From contig NZ_NPFY01000033.1 of assembly GCF_002259415.1 (NCBI RefSeq), forward strand, positions 1 through 52,402: a stretch of 52,402 bases of DNA, read 5' to 3'. Every line of letters begins with the position of its first letter. Within the stretch, counting starts at the first letter, position 1. The notes beneath the pieces are model-generated. The model had not been told where the DNA came from. It ran no database searches and saw nothing but the letters and a program-made list of their open reading frames with translations. This DNA comes from Rhodococcus sp. 14-2470-1b (GTDB taxonomy: Bacteria; Actinomycetota; Actinomycetes; Mycobacteriales; Mycobacteriaceae). This document shows, one piece after another, positions 16,776-25,873 of the stretch. The translations under genes and the position numbers were made by a program.

Positions 16776-18302
16776 ATGGGAAAGAGCGATGCGAGGACGG
16801 TCGAGTCGTACGTCGACGTGGTGATCGTGGGTGCAGGTTTGTCGGGTATCGGCGCAGGCTATCGAGTGCAGACCGAATGTCCGGACAAGACCTATGCGAT
16901 CCTCGAGGCTCGTGAGTCCATCGGCGGAACATGGGATCTGTTCCGCTATCCAGGGGTCCGATCGGATTCGGACATGTTCACACTCGGGTACGAATTTCAA
17001 CCGTGGACCGAGGGAAAATCGATCGCTGATGGTGCGTCGATACTGCACTACATCACAGATACCGCTCGAATCCACGGAATCGACCAGAACATCCGTTTCC
17101 GCACCAAGGTGGTGGAAGCTCGGTGGTCCAGTGTCGAACAGATGTGGACCTTGATCATCGAGAAGAGCGACGATACCGGCACTCGCTCCGAGACACTCCG
17201 ATGCAATTTCCTTTACTCGTGCGCTGGATACTACGACTACGACAACCCGTACAACGCCGAGTTGCCAGGCCTGGAAAACTTCGAGGGGACTGTCGTACAC
17301 CCCCAGTTCTGGCCGCAGGATCTCAATTACACGAACAAGAAGATCGTTATCGTGGGCTCGGGTGCGACCGCAGTGACCTTGGTTCCCTCCTTGGCGAAGG
17401 ACGCAGCTCGAGTGACGATGCTGCAACGGTCGCCCACCTGGATAAGTCCGGTTCCCTCTCGCGACAAGTTCGCCGATCGTGTTCGCGCGGTCCTCCCGGC
17501 CGGGCCGGCCCACCGTCTGATTCGGACCAAGAACATCCTGTTCGGGATCGGGTTCTACCAGTTCTGCCGAAGACGACCCGCCGCCGCGCGGAAGCTGTTG
17601 ACCGATCTGAGCACCCGGATCCTGGGTGACGAGAAGATTGTCGCCGAGCACTTCACGCCGTCGTACAACCCATGGGATCAACGGTTGTGCGCCGTGCCGA
17701 ACGCAGACCTGTTCAAGTCCATCGAAAAGGGTGATGCGTCGGTGATCACCGATCGAATCGACACATTCGTACCGGGCGGTGTTTCACTCGAATCAGGTAC
17801 GACGATCGACGCCGACATCGTGGTCACGGCAACCGGTTTGCAACTGCGCGCGTTCGGTGGGATGTCGTTGATCGTCGATGGGGAACCCGTAGCGCTGTCG
17901 CACCAAGTCGTGTGGCAGGGAACGATGATGACCGGGGTTCCCAACTTCGCCATCTGCATCGGTTACACCAACGCGTCGTGGACTTTGCGAGCCGAGTTGA
18001 CGTCGAAGATGGTCTGCAAAGTACTGCGCTACATGGATCGAACCGGCGTGCGTGCTGTTGCGCCGCACACCGGCGACGACGTGGCTCGACAGCCGTTGCT
18101 CGACCTCGCGTCGGGATACGTTCAGCGCTCGATCGACGCATTTCCGGGACAGGGCAAGCGCCACCCGTGGCGTATGCGTCAGAACTACGTGCTCGATGTA
18201 CTGAGCCTGCGCAGAACCAGGTTGTCGGCTTCGCTGCGACCGGTTGCGAAGCCGCCCGCATCGGTATCGGACATCCGAAGCACGGTGGGTGTGTCGTCGT
18301 GA
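16776..18302 (+). CDS. Flavin-containing Baeyer-Villiger-type monooxygenase (EthA-like)
   Basis: 508 residues from ATG 16776. VVIVGAGLSGIGAGY is the FAD Rossmann motif near the N-terminus, IVIVGSGATAVTLVPSL the NADPH Rossmann motif, and FEGTVVHPQFWP between them is a Baeyer-Villiger fingerprint of the FxGxxxHxxxWP form. The length and the GGTWDLFRYPGVRSDSDMFTLGY stretch are typical of EthA-like enzymes, which insert oxygen into ketones or oxidise thioethers/thioamides. It is followed 52 bases later by an SDR; together with the divergent AraC gene this looks like an inducible module converting an alcohol to a ketone and then an ester. The substrate is unknown. Confidence 0.9.
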   Translation: MGKSDARTVESYVDVVIVGAGLSGIGAGYRVQTECPDKTYAILEARESIGGTWDLFRYPGVRSDSDMFTLGYEFQPWTEGKSIADGASILHYITDTARIHGIDQNIRFRTKVVEARWSSVEQMWTLIIEKSDDTGTRSETLRCNFLYSCAGYYDYDNPYNAELPGLENFEGTVVHPQFWPQDLNYTNKKIVIVGSGATAVTLVPSLAKDAARVTMLQRSPTWISPVPSRDKFADRVRAVLPAGPAHRLIRTKNILFGIGFYQFCRRRPAAARKLLTDLSTRILGDEKIVAEHFTPSYNPWDQRLCAVPNADLFKSIEKGDASVITDRIDTFVPGGVSLESGTTIDADIVVTATGLQLRAFGGMSLIVDGEPVALSHQVVWQGTMMTGVPNFAICIGYTNASWTLRAELTSKMVCKVLRYMDRTGVRAVAPHTGDDVARQPLLDLASGYVQRSIDAFPGQGKRHPWRMRQNYVLDVLSLRRTRLSASLRPVAKPPASVSDIRSTVGVSS

Positions 18303-18354
18303 ATCCGACCGAAAAGTGTGCGGTCCCAATCGAACTATCGAAGGAGTTTTCCTG

Positions 18355-19203
18355 ATGAGCACAGCCAAGTCCGTGCGGGGCAAGGTTGCCGTCGTCACCG
18401 GCGCCGGATCCGGTATCGGACGCGCCCTGGCCCTCGATCTCGCGAATCGGGGTGCGTCGATCGCGATCGCAGACGTACACGAACAGCGATTGGCCGACGT
18501 GTCCGACGAATTGACAGCGCTCGGTGTGAATGTATACACCGAAGCTCTCGACGTCCGAGACAACGACGCATGGAAGCAGTTCGCGAACAACGTGTTCGAG
18601 CATTTCGGAGTGGTGCATCAGTTGTACAACAACGCCGGGATCGCGGGAAATCATCCGTTTTCTCGCGAAGACGACGGATCGTTCGAGCGAATCATCGACA
18701 TCAACATGTGGGGTGTGGTGAGGGGGACCCGTGCCTTCCTCCCTCACCTGGTCGCGTCGGGCGACGGTCACGTCGTGAACATCTCCAGCCTCAACGGTCT
18801 GCTGGGATATTCCGGATTGACGGCTTACTGCACGTCGAAATACGCCGTACGCGGTTTCACCGAGGCGCTCCGCGTGGAGATGCTCACCGAGAAACGCCCC
18901 GTCCGCGTTACCGTCGTTCACCCGGGTGGCGTACGAACGAACATCAGCGCCGACGCGGTCGAGGCGTCGAAGGAAGCGGGCAACTGGACGCCAGAGAAGG
19001 ATCGCCGCGCGAAGGCATACGAGGCCAAGTACTTGAAGATGCTCCCCGCGGAAGCAGCGAAGACAATCGTCGACGGCGTCGTGAAAGGCAAGGGTCGGAT
19101 CCTCGTCGGCCGCGACACCCGGATGATCGATCTCCTCGTACGACTGTTGCCTGGCCGCTATCCCTTCCTCGTCGCGTCGGTTCAACGAAAAGAGGCACAG
19201 TAG
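18355..19203 (+). CDS. Short-chain dehydrogenase/reductase
   Basis: 282 residues. TGAGSGIGRALA is the NAD(P) motif, NNAGIAG and NISS the structural motifs, and YCTSKYAV supplies the catalytic Tyr-x3-Lys. AAGGAG lies a few bases ahead of the ATG, which favours this start over longer in-frame ones. The C-terminal extension (YLKMLPAEAAKTIVDGVVKGKGRILVG) is common in SDRs paired with flavin monooxygenases. It probably works with the preceding enzyme on the same alcohol or ketone. Confidence 0.9.
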   Translation: MSTAKSVRGKVAVVTGAGSGIGRALALDLANRGASIAIADVHEQRLADVSDELTALGVNVYTEALDVRDNDAWKQFANNVFEHFGVVHQLYNNAGIAGNHPFSREDDGSFERIIDINMWGVVRGTRAFLPHLVASGDGHVVNISSLNGLLGYSGLTAYCTSKYAVRGFTEALRVEMLTEKRPVRVTVVHPGGVRTNISADAVEASKEAGNWTPEKDRRAKAYEAKYLKMLPAEAAKTIVDGVVKGKGRILVGRDTRMIDLLVRLLPGRYPFLVASVQRKEAQ

Positions 19204-19229
19204 GCCGAGAAAGGCGTTGAAGGACCCGC

Positions 19230-19674
19230 TGTCGTTTGCCCGCGGGCGCACTGGGTACAGCACAGGGACAACATCCAACGACGACCGCTCGGCCGGAATC
19301 GCCAAGGTAACCAAGCTGCTGAGGGGTCACAGCTGTGCATGTTCACCTCGCACGGCCGCGACGGACACCTGTTCTCTCGTCCAATGGCATTGCAAGAGCA
19401 TGATTTCGACGGCACCTTGTGGTTCTTCGCTCGAAACGACTTGCGCAAGGTCGGTGCCGGAATCGATCTCCAGCTCTCCGGACACACTCACGCAGGTCAG
19501 TTATGGCCTCTGCGGTATCTCGTTCCCTTGCAACGACCCTCGATCGAAGGGCTCGTCACCGTCGCGGGCATCCCCGTCTTCACAACGCGCGGCGCCGGTA
19601 CGTGGGGACCGCCCGTGCGCGTAGGTGCCGAGCCGGAAGTATCGATGCTGGAACTAAGTTCGGTTGGTGCGTGA
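19230..19674 (+). pseudogene. Chimeric remnant: PPOX-like 5' part joined to metallophosphoesterase 3' part
   Basis: Up to about 19457 the sequence is a decayed copy of the PPOX-fold gene at 31937, promoter region included: DDRSAGIAKVTKLLRG, then a one-base deletion near 19320, then MFTSHGRDGHLFSRPMALQEH. After the shared CGCAAGGTCGG the sequence changes to a metallophosphoesterase C-terminus (LQLSGHTHAGQLWPLRYLVP..., with the GHTH metal motif) that ends at 19674. A 111-codon frame (19339-19674) spans the joint in frame. It looks like the product of a deletion that fused two genes. Confidence 0.75.
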
Positions 19675-19713
19675 CCTCGAGGCACTTATCGAAGTGCGCG
19701 CGGCGGGCCCACC

Positions 19714-20811
19714 TCACGCCCCCAACCCCACCACCAACCGCATCACGAGTTCACCGTCCACCACCCGGGTCCGTTGTTCGCAGATGGTGTTCATCAACGC
19801 CGTGCCCTCCACGATGTCGCGCCGGTGGGTCAGCAGTCCGTCGATCGCGTCGTCGGCTGCGGTCAGTGCCGTAGCCGCCGCGGTGAGTTGGTCGTTGGTG
19901 ACGCCTCGATTACCAGTGAATGCCACTCGCTGCGCACCGCGGCTGAACGTGGTGACCGCGGGAGGCGTCGGGCCACCGGTGTTGGCTTGCCTCACCCCGG
20001 CGATGTCCACACCTGGTAGCAGGCCCGACGTCGCCTTGGCCGGCACCCCGCCGATAGGGTGCACGGCCACTACCCGATCCCCGAGACGCCGTATCGCCTC
20101 GTCGATCGAGGCGACAGTTCCCGCGCGGTGGGTCGCGCCGAGCACCGCAACGGACCCGGTGATGTGACGTTCCCAGTCGTCGCCGGAGGAGAAGTTCTGC
20201 ACCGAGGGCAGGTAGTTGGCGGTCCACTTCGCACCCAGCTCCGTACGGTGCACCATCGCCACCTCGACGGTCGGGAACATCACCGAGGGTGCAAGCGTGG
20301 CCGCGAGGTTGCCGATCAAACCGTCCCCGAAGATGAGAAGCGTTTGCGGGGTCTCGCGCGCGAGACACGACAGTGCATAGCGAACCACGGCATACGGTTC
20401 CACAAGGGTCGCTCGGACACTCGACAAGTCGTCCGGCAGCAACGACACCAGACCGCTGCTGACTGCGGACGCTCCGATCACGACGCGTTCCTGAAACAGA
20501 CCTTCCACATTGTGGCCGAGTAGGAAGGACGAATCGTGGGGATGGGTCGGGTTGACCACCACGCGGTCACCCACTGCGAATTCCGACACTCCTTCGCCCA
20601 GCTCGACGACTCGCGCAGCACCCTCGTGCCCGACGATCGGGGACGGATCGTTCCGGTTTCCCCGCACGATCTGAATGTCGGTTCCACACAGCGACACCGC
20701 TTCCGGCGCGAGCAGCAGCTCGCCGGGCCCAGGGGAGGGCGTCGGGCGAATCTCGACGGACGAGTGGCTACCGTGCCGGACGATGGCGCGGTGGGTGAGT
20801 TCGATTGTCAT
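19714..20811 (-). CDS. Zinc-type medium-chain dehydrogenase, last gene of cyclitol operon
   Basis: 365 residues. SLCGTDIQIVRG gives the catalytic-zinc Cys, IVGHEGAARVVELGEGV the GHE motif, and LLIFGDGLIGNLAA the nucleotide-binding loop. The structural-zinc Cys cluster of classical alcohol dehydrogenases is absent. It starts ten bases after the ROK kinase gene. In C7-cyclitol pathways dehydrogenases and reductases adjust ring hydroxyls after cyclisation; which position this one acts on is unknown. Confidence 0.82.
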   Translation of the reverse strand: MTIELTHRAIVRHGSHSSVEIRPTPSPGPGELLLAPEAVSLCGTDIQIVRGNRNDPSPIVGHEGAARVVELGEGVSEFAVGDRVVVNPTHPHDSSFLLGHNVEGLFQERVVIGASAVSSGLVSLLPDDLSSVRATLVEPYAVVRYALSCLARETPQTLLIFGDGLIGNLAATLAPSVMFPTVEVAMVHRTELGAKWTANYLPSVQNFSSGDDWERHITGSVAVLGATHRAGTVASIDEAIRRLGDRVVAVHPIGGVPAKATSGLLPGVDIAGVRQANTGGPTPPAVTTFSRGAQRVAFTGNRGVTNDQLTAAATALTAADDAIDGLLTHRRDIVEGTALMNTICEQRTRVVDGELVMRLVVGLGA

Positions 20812-20821
20812 CGTTCCTCTT

Positions 20822-21781
20822 TCAAATCTTTGTCACACGAAGGTAACCGTCGGCGATTGCGTCCGCTCCGGAGAGTGTGTCGATGTCGCCGGGCGCGCAC
20901 ACGTGGATGATCTCGCGAACCCGATCCGACGTGAGCGAGTCGGCATACGAACGCGAGCCGGCAAGCTGCGCAATGAGTTCGCGCTCGTAGAACTCGACCA
21001 GTCCCTCCGCTACCCCGCCGCCGATCCCGATGCGGTCGAGTCGCGGATCGAGCGTGATCATGGTGCGGATCAACTCGGCAATGGGTTCGACTACAACGGT
21101 CAGCAATCGAGCGAGGTCATCGGTACCCTCCGCCAGCGAAGAAGCGAAAATCCGCTCCTCGTAGTCGATTCCGAGGACTTGCGCGACCGCCGCCACTCCG
21201 GGACCGGACGACATCGACGAAATGTGCCCGACGCCACCGCACGCGCACGGCAACCGCAGCACGGCCGGAGGCGCGGAACTGACGGCGCGCACGTGCCCGA
21301 CCTCGCCTTGCAATCCGCGGTGATCGACCGGAACAACCTTCTCGGCCAGGTAGGCCGTGCGCACCGCGATGCCGCTGCTGATCGTGATATACGCCAGGTG
21401 CCGATCGGTGGGGCGCGCGAACCGTCGAGCGTACGACGCCAATCCTGCCGTCACGTCGTTGACCAGGGTCCAGCGCACATCGGGGCGTCGAGACGACAGC
21501 ATGTGCAGTAGCGGAATCTCGCCCGAGGGCGCGTCGCCCCACAGTGGCCCGGAACCGAGTGCCACGCCCTTCTGCTCGTCGAGCGCCGCGCCGCAGGACA
21601 TGTTCACCCTTGCACCGTGCGGCACGTGGACGTCGAGCGTATCCACCAACTGTTGCAGCAACCTGTCCACGGACAGGCCAGGCTGTTGCAGCACACTGGG
21701 CGCCGGGAACCGTTCGATCGCGCTCCCTACACGAATGCGCAGCCACGTACCACCCAGATCGACGGAGACAGTATCGGTCAT
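20822..21781 (-). CDS. ROK-family kinase, candidate C7-cyclitol kinase
   Basis: 319 residues. VDLGGTWLRIRVG is the N-terminal phosphate motif, LVNDVTAGL carries the catalytic Asp, LQGEVGHV and CACGGVGHISSM match the ROK signature with its zinc-binding His and Cys. Its ATG overlaps the HAD gene's stop. ROK-family kinases phosphorylate 2-epi-5-epi-valiolone or valienone-type rings in acarbose and validamycin pathways (AcbM, ValC). Given the EEVS gene upstream this is the best reading, though a sugar kinase cannot be excluded. Confidence 0.8.
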   Translation of the reverse strand: MTDTVSVDLGGTWLRIRVGSAIERFPAPSVLQQPGLSVDRLLQQLVDTLDVHVPHGARVNMSCGAALDEQKGVALGSGPLWGDAPSGEIPLLHMLSSRRPDVRWTLVNDVTAGLASYARRFARPTDRHLAYITISSGIAVRTAYLAEKVVPVDHRGLQGEVGHVRAVSSAPPAVLRLPCACGGVGHISSMSSGPGVAAVAQVLGIDYEERIFASSLAEGTDDLARLLTVVVEPIAELIRTMITLDPRLDRIGIGGGVAEGLVEFYERELIAQLAGSRSYADSLTSDRVREIIHVCAPGDIDTLSGADAIADGYLRVTKI

Positions 21782-22481
21782 CGCACGGGAACCGCGTCGA
21801 TCACCGGATGCACGTCTTTCGCCGGGTGCAGGTCGATGACCAGCGACCGGTCGCGCATCTCGACCCGCAGGGAGTCGAAGTTGTCGACGCGCGCGATGTT
21901 CTGGCCGGGCTCGTCGCCGATGATGATGCACCGCATACCGGCATTCGCCGCGGCAGCCATTCCGGCCGACGAGTCCTCGAACACGATGCACGACTCGATG
22001 GATGCGCCCAGTTGCGCTGCCGCAGAGAGGAACCCGCCGGGGCCGGCTTGCCGACGGTCACGTCCTCCGCGGCGACGGCGATCCGCGGCGTCGGGAGCCC
22101 GGCGGCGGTGAGGCGTCGGACCATCATCGATCGCGTCGCCGACGTGACCACCGCCCACCGCTCGGGCGGCACCGACGCAAGGAATCTCGCGGCGCCGGCA
22201 ATCGGCTGAACCGGCACCACGCTCCGGCGCTCGCGCTCCCGTATCCACTGCAGCTCGGATCGTACGTCGGCTGCGGGTCCGAGGACGCGCAGAACGATAT
22301 CGGCGGCGAGTCGGCCCGGAAGTGCCTCGGCAACAATCGATCTGTCGACGTCGTGTCGCTGGGCGAACTCGAACCAGACCGCCTCGATGGATGCGTGCGA
22401 GTCGACGAGGGTGCCGTCCATGTCGAACAGGAACGCGCCCGCAGTGATGGACTGCCGAATCGGACTGGACTGCAGACTCAT
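21778..22481 (-). pseudogene. HAD-superfamily phosphatase with a one-base deletion
   Basis: The frame from ATG 22481 reads FLFDMDGTLVDSHASIEAVW (DxDGT motif I), VTSATRSMM (motif II) and DVTVGKPAP (motif III Lys), then loses frame at about 22033-22042 in a G/C run. The adjacent frame continues FLSAAAQLGASIESCIVFEDSSAGMAAA, the expected motif IV, to a stop overlapping the kinase start. One missing base restores a normal ~234-residue enzyme. The family includes cyclitol-phosphate phosphatases such as AcbJ and ValO. It may be a real mutation, a sequencing error or recoding; coupling to both neighbours is preserved. Confidence 0.75.
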
Positions 22482-23359
22482 ACCGTGACCCCCATCCCCA
22501 GGTTTTCTCCGGCGAAGCGGACGAGTTCGAGATCGTGCTCGGTGGATCGCCGCAACCGTTGATCGCCCGGATCGGTATCCAGAACCACGGTGCCGGCGCC
22601 GAGCCCCTCGAGAAAATCGATGTCCGAGTGGATCTGCTCGACGCTGCCGTACCCGAGGGGACGGTTCGGCGACTGGACCGGAGTCTCGGTGGGCAGGAAG
22701 TAGATACGTGGGACGAAGTCCTTGCCGTCGTCGAGGGCGTCGGCGCCGGCCGCGCACAGCTGCCTCGACGGGTGCAGCGGATGCCACCCAGTGCCCACGC
22801 GGTTCGTCCGCGCGATCGCAGCGGGGCCGTTGCCGCCGATCCACAGCGGCGGGTGCGGCGTCTGGGCGGGCAGCGGCCCACCGTGCACGCGGCGCGGGGT
22901 GCCACTGGCGCCGAGGGCCCCGTAGGTCTCCGACGACCATGCCGCCACCAGCGTGTCGAGGGTGTCATCGGTCAGCCGCCCGCGTTGGTGATAGGGGACA
23001 CCCAGCACGTCGAACGCCTGAGACGTCCACCCGACACCCACGCCGACGATCAACCGCCCACCGCTGAGTGTGTCGATGGTGGCCGTCGCGTGCGCGAGGT
23101 GCGCCGGATGGCGGTGGCTGCCGATGAGCACGCCGCTACCCAGACGAATGGTGTGGGTCTGACCCGCCAACCACGACAGCGTCGCCAGGCACTCGTAGAA
23201 CGGCGCAGGCGAGCGGCGATGGGCGTCGTCGGTCAGCACCACGTGATCCGACAGCAGCACGTTGTCGAAGCCGGCGGCTTCGGCGGTGGTGGCCCACGCG
23301 AGGATTCCGTCGGGATCGATCTGCGGCCCGAAGTTCGGGAGGTTGAGTCCGTACCTCAC
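22478..23359 (-). CDS. LLM-class F420-dependent oxidoreductase
   Basis: 293 residues of the luciferase-like monooxygenase fold: MRYGLNLPNFGP, AAEAAGFDNVLLSDHVVL, RIRLGSGV-type stretch at THTIRLGSGVLIGSHRHP, and GRLIVGVGVGWTSQAFDVLGV. Members of this subgroup in actinomycetes use F420. Its stop overlaps the HAD start and its start overlaps the VOC gene. A redox step on the cyclitol ring or side chain is plausible; this family is not part of the acarbose or validamycin sets known to me. Confidence 0.85.
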   Translation of the reverse strand: MRYGLNLPNFGPQIDPDGILAWATTAEAAGFDNVLLSDHVVLTDDAHRRSPAPFYECLATLSWLAGQTHTIRLGSGVLIGSHRHPAHLAHATATIDTLSGGRLIVGVGVGWTSQAFDVLGVPYHQRGRLTDDTLDTLVAAWSSETYGALGASGTPRRVHGGPLPAQTPHPPLWIGGNGPAAIARTNRVGTGWHPLHPSRQLCAAGADALDDGKDFVPRIYFLPTETPVQSPNRPLGYGSVEQIHSDIDFLEGLGAGTVVLDTDPGDQRLRRSTEHDLELVRFAGENLGMGVTV

Positions 23360-24147
23360 AGCGCACCCGGAAACAGTCGAACGCCGTCGCGCCGACCCTC
23401 AGCAGGAAGCGTCAGGAAGTTGCTGCCGTTCGCGGTGAGTGGGCGTGCGGCGTATCGACGGCCGATGTGGTGTTCGAACAGCTCGATGTTCAGCTCTCCC
23501 ACCGACACCATTGCCATCCGCGACGTACCTTCCACGTCGAGGTCGAACTGCGCGGTCATGAAGCCGCGGTCGGCCTCGATGTCGGTCCGCAGAACTTCCG
23601 TCGCTGCATGGTGATTCACGAGGCGGTCGATGGCCGCGTCCAGATCGGCGACGCTGTACCCCGAGTGGTCCAGTCCGCGGCACGTGGGCAGAGTGGCCGA
23701 CGGTAGGTCCTCGCGTCGGTGATGCAGCCGGGCGTCTGTGTCGCCGTAATAGCCCGGCACCTCGGGCCAGTTCTGCAGTTCGAACAATGTCCCCCACGGT
23801 GAACGGAAGTAGACCCATCTGTTGCCGGCAATCGGGCCTTCCGGCACGGTGATCACCTCGCCGAGAACGGACACACCGTCCAGCCCGGCAAGGTGATCGG
23901 CAGCGCGTTCGATGTCGCCGACGGTGAAGCAGAGGTGATTGGTGCCGATGTCGACCAGGCGCGGTGGGGCCTGATTCGGGCTGTGCGAGGACGTGAATTC
24001 GATCGATGTGGAGCCGACCGGAACCGTCGCGCCGTTTCCACTCTCGACGCCGAGCAGAGACGCGACGAAATCGGCTGCCTCGTGCGCGTCGGGAACAGTG
24101 ATTCCGATCGTGCTGAGCGATGTTCGGTCATTCGTGGTGACGGTCAT
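23356..24147 (-). CDS. Two-domain VOC-fold protein, candidate valiolone epimerase
   Basis: 263 residues with two glyoxalase/VOC modules. Metal-ligand positions fit H71 (GTNHLCFTV), E123 (LFELQNW), H161 (RGLDHSGYSV) and E222 (LNIELFEHH). In cetoniacytone and validamycin clusters the 2-epi-5-epi-valiolone epimerases (CetB, ValD) belong to this superfamily, so an epimerase role next to an EEVS gene is attractive. A dioxygenase or isomerase role remains possible. It overlaps both neighbours by four bases. Confidence 0.8.
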   Translation of the reverse strand: MTVTTNDRTSLSTIGITVPDAHEAADFVASLLGVESGNGATVPVGSTSIEFTSSHSPNQAPPRLVDIGTNHLCFTVGDIERAADHLAGLDGVSVLGEVITVPEGPIAGNRWVYFRSPWGTLFELQNWPEVPGYYGDTDARLHHRREDLPSATLPTCRGLDHSGYSVADLDAAIDRLVNHHAATEVLRTDIEADRGFMTAQFDLDVEGTSRMAMVSVGELNIELFEHHIGRRYAARPLTANGSNFLTLPAEGRRDGVRLFPGAL

Positions 24148-25043
24148 GGGATCAACAGCACCTTTCCTCGTGTTCCACCGGCAGCGAGCAGGGCGTGAGC
24201 CTGCGGGGCTTCGTCGAATCCGAATGTGCGAGCGATCGGCACGGTGATCTCCCCCGAGGAGACGAGTGAGGCGAACTCCGCCAGGCCGGGCCCGTCCTCG
24301 TTCACGTAGCTCTTACCCGGGGTGATGCCCCGCTGTGGTTCGGGTTGGTCGCCGTCTTCGATGGAGACGAACGATCCGCCGTCACGCACACCGTCGATGG
24401 CCTCGACCACTCCGGCGGTGTCGACCACCGCGTCGTACTTCCGTGGCTCGAGATCGACGGGCTTGTCCAACACCGTCCCCACGCCGAGCGTGAGAAGGTC
24501 GTCGGTGTCCGTCTCCCGCGCCAGCGCGTCGACCCGGTGGCCGCGCGACAACAGGATCGCCGACGCTATGCGCCCCACCGCGCCCGCAGCACCGGTCACC
24601 ACGACGGTGGCGCCTGCCGGAAGCGTGATCTTGTCGAGCTGTTGCACGGCGGTGAGCGCCGCCAACGGGATCGCGGCCGCATGCTCGAGGCCGACGCCGG
24701 TGGGGGCGTGGGCGAACAGCGATTCGTCGGCGACGACGCGCTCGGCGTACGTACCGAAACGGTGCGCCGGCTGCGCGATCATCCCGATGACGGTGTCGCC
24801 GGGGGTGAATCGAGTGACGGACGAGCCGACTGCTTCGACCGTGCCCGACACGTCCCATCCCAGCACCGCGGGATACGTCAGTTCGATGGGCAGGAAGCCG
24901 GACCGGGTCTTGAGGTCTACCGGGTTGACGGCCGCGGCGGCCACCGACAGGGTGATATCGCCGGGCCCGGCGGTGGGCTCCTCGATCTCGCCGACGGTGA
25001 GGACGTCGGGTTCCCCCTTGCCGTGAACGATGATGGCTCTCAT
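24144..25043 (-). CDS. Quinone-oxidoreductase-like MDR dehydrogenase
   Basis: 299 residues. MRAIIVHGKGEPDVLTVGEIEEP is the usual opening, AAVNPVDLKTRSG and YPAVLGWDVSGTVEAVGSSV follow, and VVVTGAAGAVGRIASAIL is the NADPH loop. No zinc Cys motif, as in quinone reductases. The start overlaps the SDR stop. In this operon it may reduce an enone, such as a valienone-type intermediate, though that is inference. Confidence 0.85.
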   Translation of the reverse strand: MRAIIVHGKGEPDVLTVGEIEEPTAGPGDITLSVAAAAVNPVDLKTRSGFLPIELTYPAVLGWDVSGTVEAVGSSVTRFTPGDTVIGMIAQPAHRFGTYAERVVADESLFAHAPTGVGLEHAAAIPLAALTAVQQLDKITLPAGATVVVTGAAGAVGRIASAILLSRGHRVDALARETDTDDLLTLGVGTVLDKPVDLEPRKYDAVVDTAGVVEAIDGVRDGGSFVSIEDGDQPEPQRGITPGKSYVNEDGPGLAEFASLVSSGEITVPIARTFGFDEAPQAHALLAAGGTRGKVLLIP

Positions 25044-25873
25044 GCAGCTCCCTTCGATGTGGCGGCCTTCGATGTATCGGCCGTGTGCAGTTCGCCGGCA
25101 TAGCGTGCGTTCTCCTCGGCGGCGGTGAGTACGAGTCCGCCGTCGACCGTGATGGTGGTTCCGGTGACATAGCTCGACGCGGAGCTCGCGAGAAACACCG
25201 CGGCAGTGGCTACTTCGTGCACACCCGCCGGACGACCGAGCGGGATCGCGGGCCGGTCGATGGCGGCGTAGGAGGACTCGTCGTCGACGCCGTTCATCGC
25301 GGTCGCCGTTTCGCCCGGTGCGACGCAATTGACACGGATACCGTGCTGCGCGAATTCGAGGGCGAGCACCTTGCTCGACGCCGCCAGCGCCGCCTTGCTC
25401 GCGCAGTAGATCGATCCCCCGGTGATGGGCACCGAGTCGTGAACCGAGGTGACGTTGACGATGGATCCGGCGATATCGTCGGCGATCATGCGGCGACCCA
25501 CCGCCGACGCCAACGCCAACGGCGTGACCGTGTTGATCGCCAGCACATCCTCGATGCGGCCGACGTCGAGCGCATCGGCCGGAGAACGGTCGTTGACACC
25601 GGCGTTGTTGACCAGGCATCGGATCTCGCCCAGGCGATCTGCTGCGTCGAGAACGGTCTCGACGGCGGCATGGGCGTCGCGCAGATACAGCCGAAGCGGG
25701 ACGACATCGACGGGATGACTCGCACGAATATCGTTGACCAGGACGTCGATTCGCTCGATTCCGTTGCCGTAGCCGAGGATGAGGTTGTGCCCTTCCGTGG
25801 CGAGCGCAAGCGCGATGGCGCGGCCGATGCCGCTGCTCGCGCCGGTGACGACCGTGTAGCCGGGTCTAGTCAA
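25040..25873 (-). CDS. Short-chain dehydrogenase/reductase
   Basis: 277 residues. TGASSGIGRAIALAL is the cofactor loop, LVNNAGVND and SIVNVTSVHD follow, and IYCASKAAL holds the Tyr-x3-Lys. The C-terminus has the FLASSASSYVTGTTITVDGG pattern of classical SDRs, plus a short tail. It overlaps the upstream dehydrogenase by eight bases. SDRs of this kind reduce or oxidise ring positions in cyclitol pathways; the position is unknown. Confidence 0.88.
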   Translation of the reverse strand: MTRPGYTVVTGASSGIGRAIALALATEGHNLILGYGNGIERIDVLVNDIRASHPVDVVPLRLYLRDAHAAVETVLDAADRLGEIRCLVNNAGVNDRSPADALDVGRIEDVLAINTVTPLALASAVGRRMIADDIAGSIVNVTSVHDSVPITGGSIYCASKAALAASSKVLALEFAQHGIRVNCVAPGETATAMNGVDDESSYAAIDRPAIPLGRPAGVHEVATAAVFLASSASSYVTGTTITVDGGLVLTAAEENARYAGELHTADTSKAATSKGAA

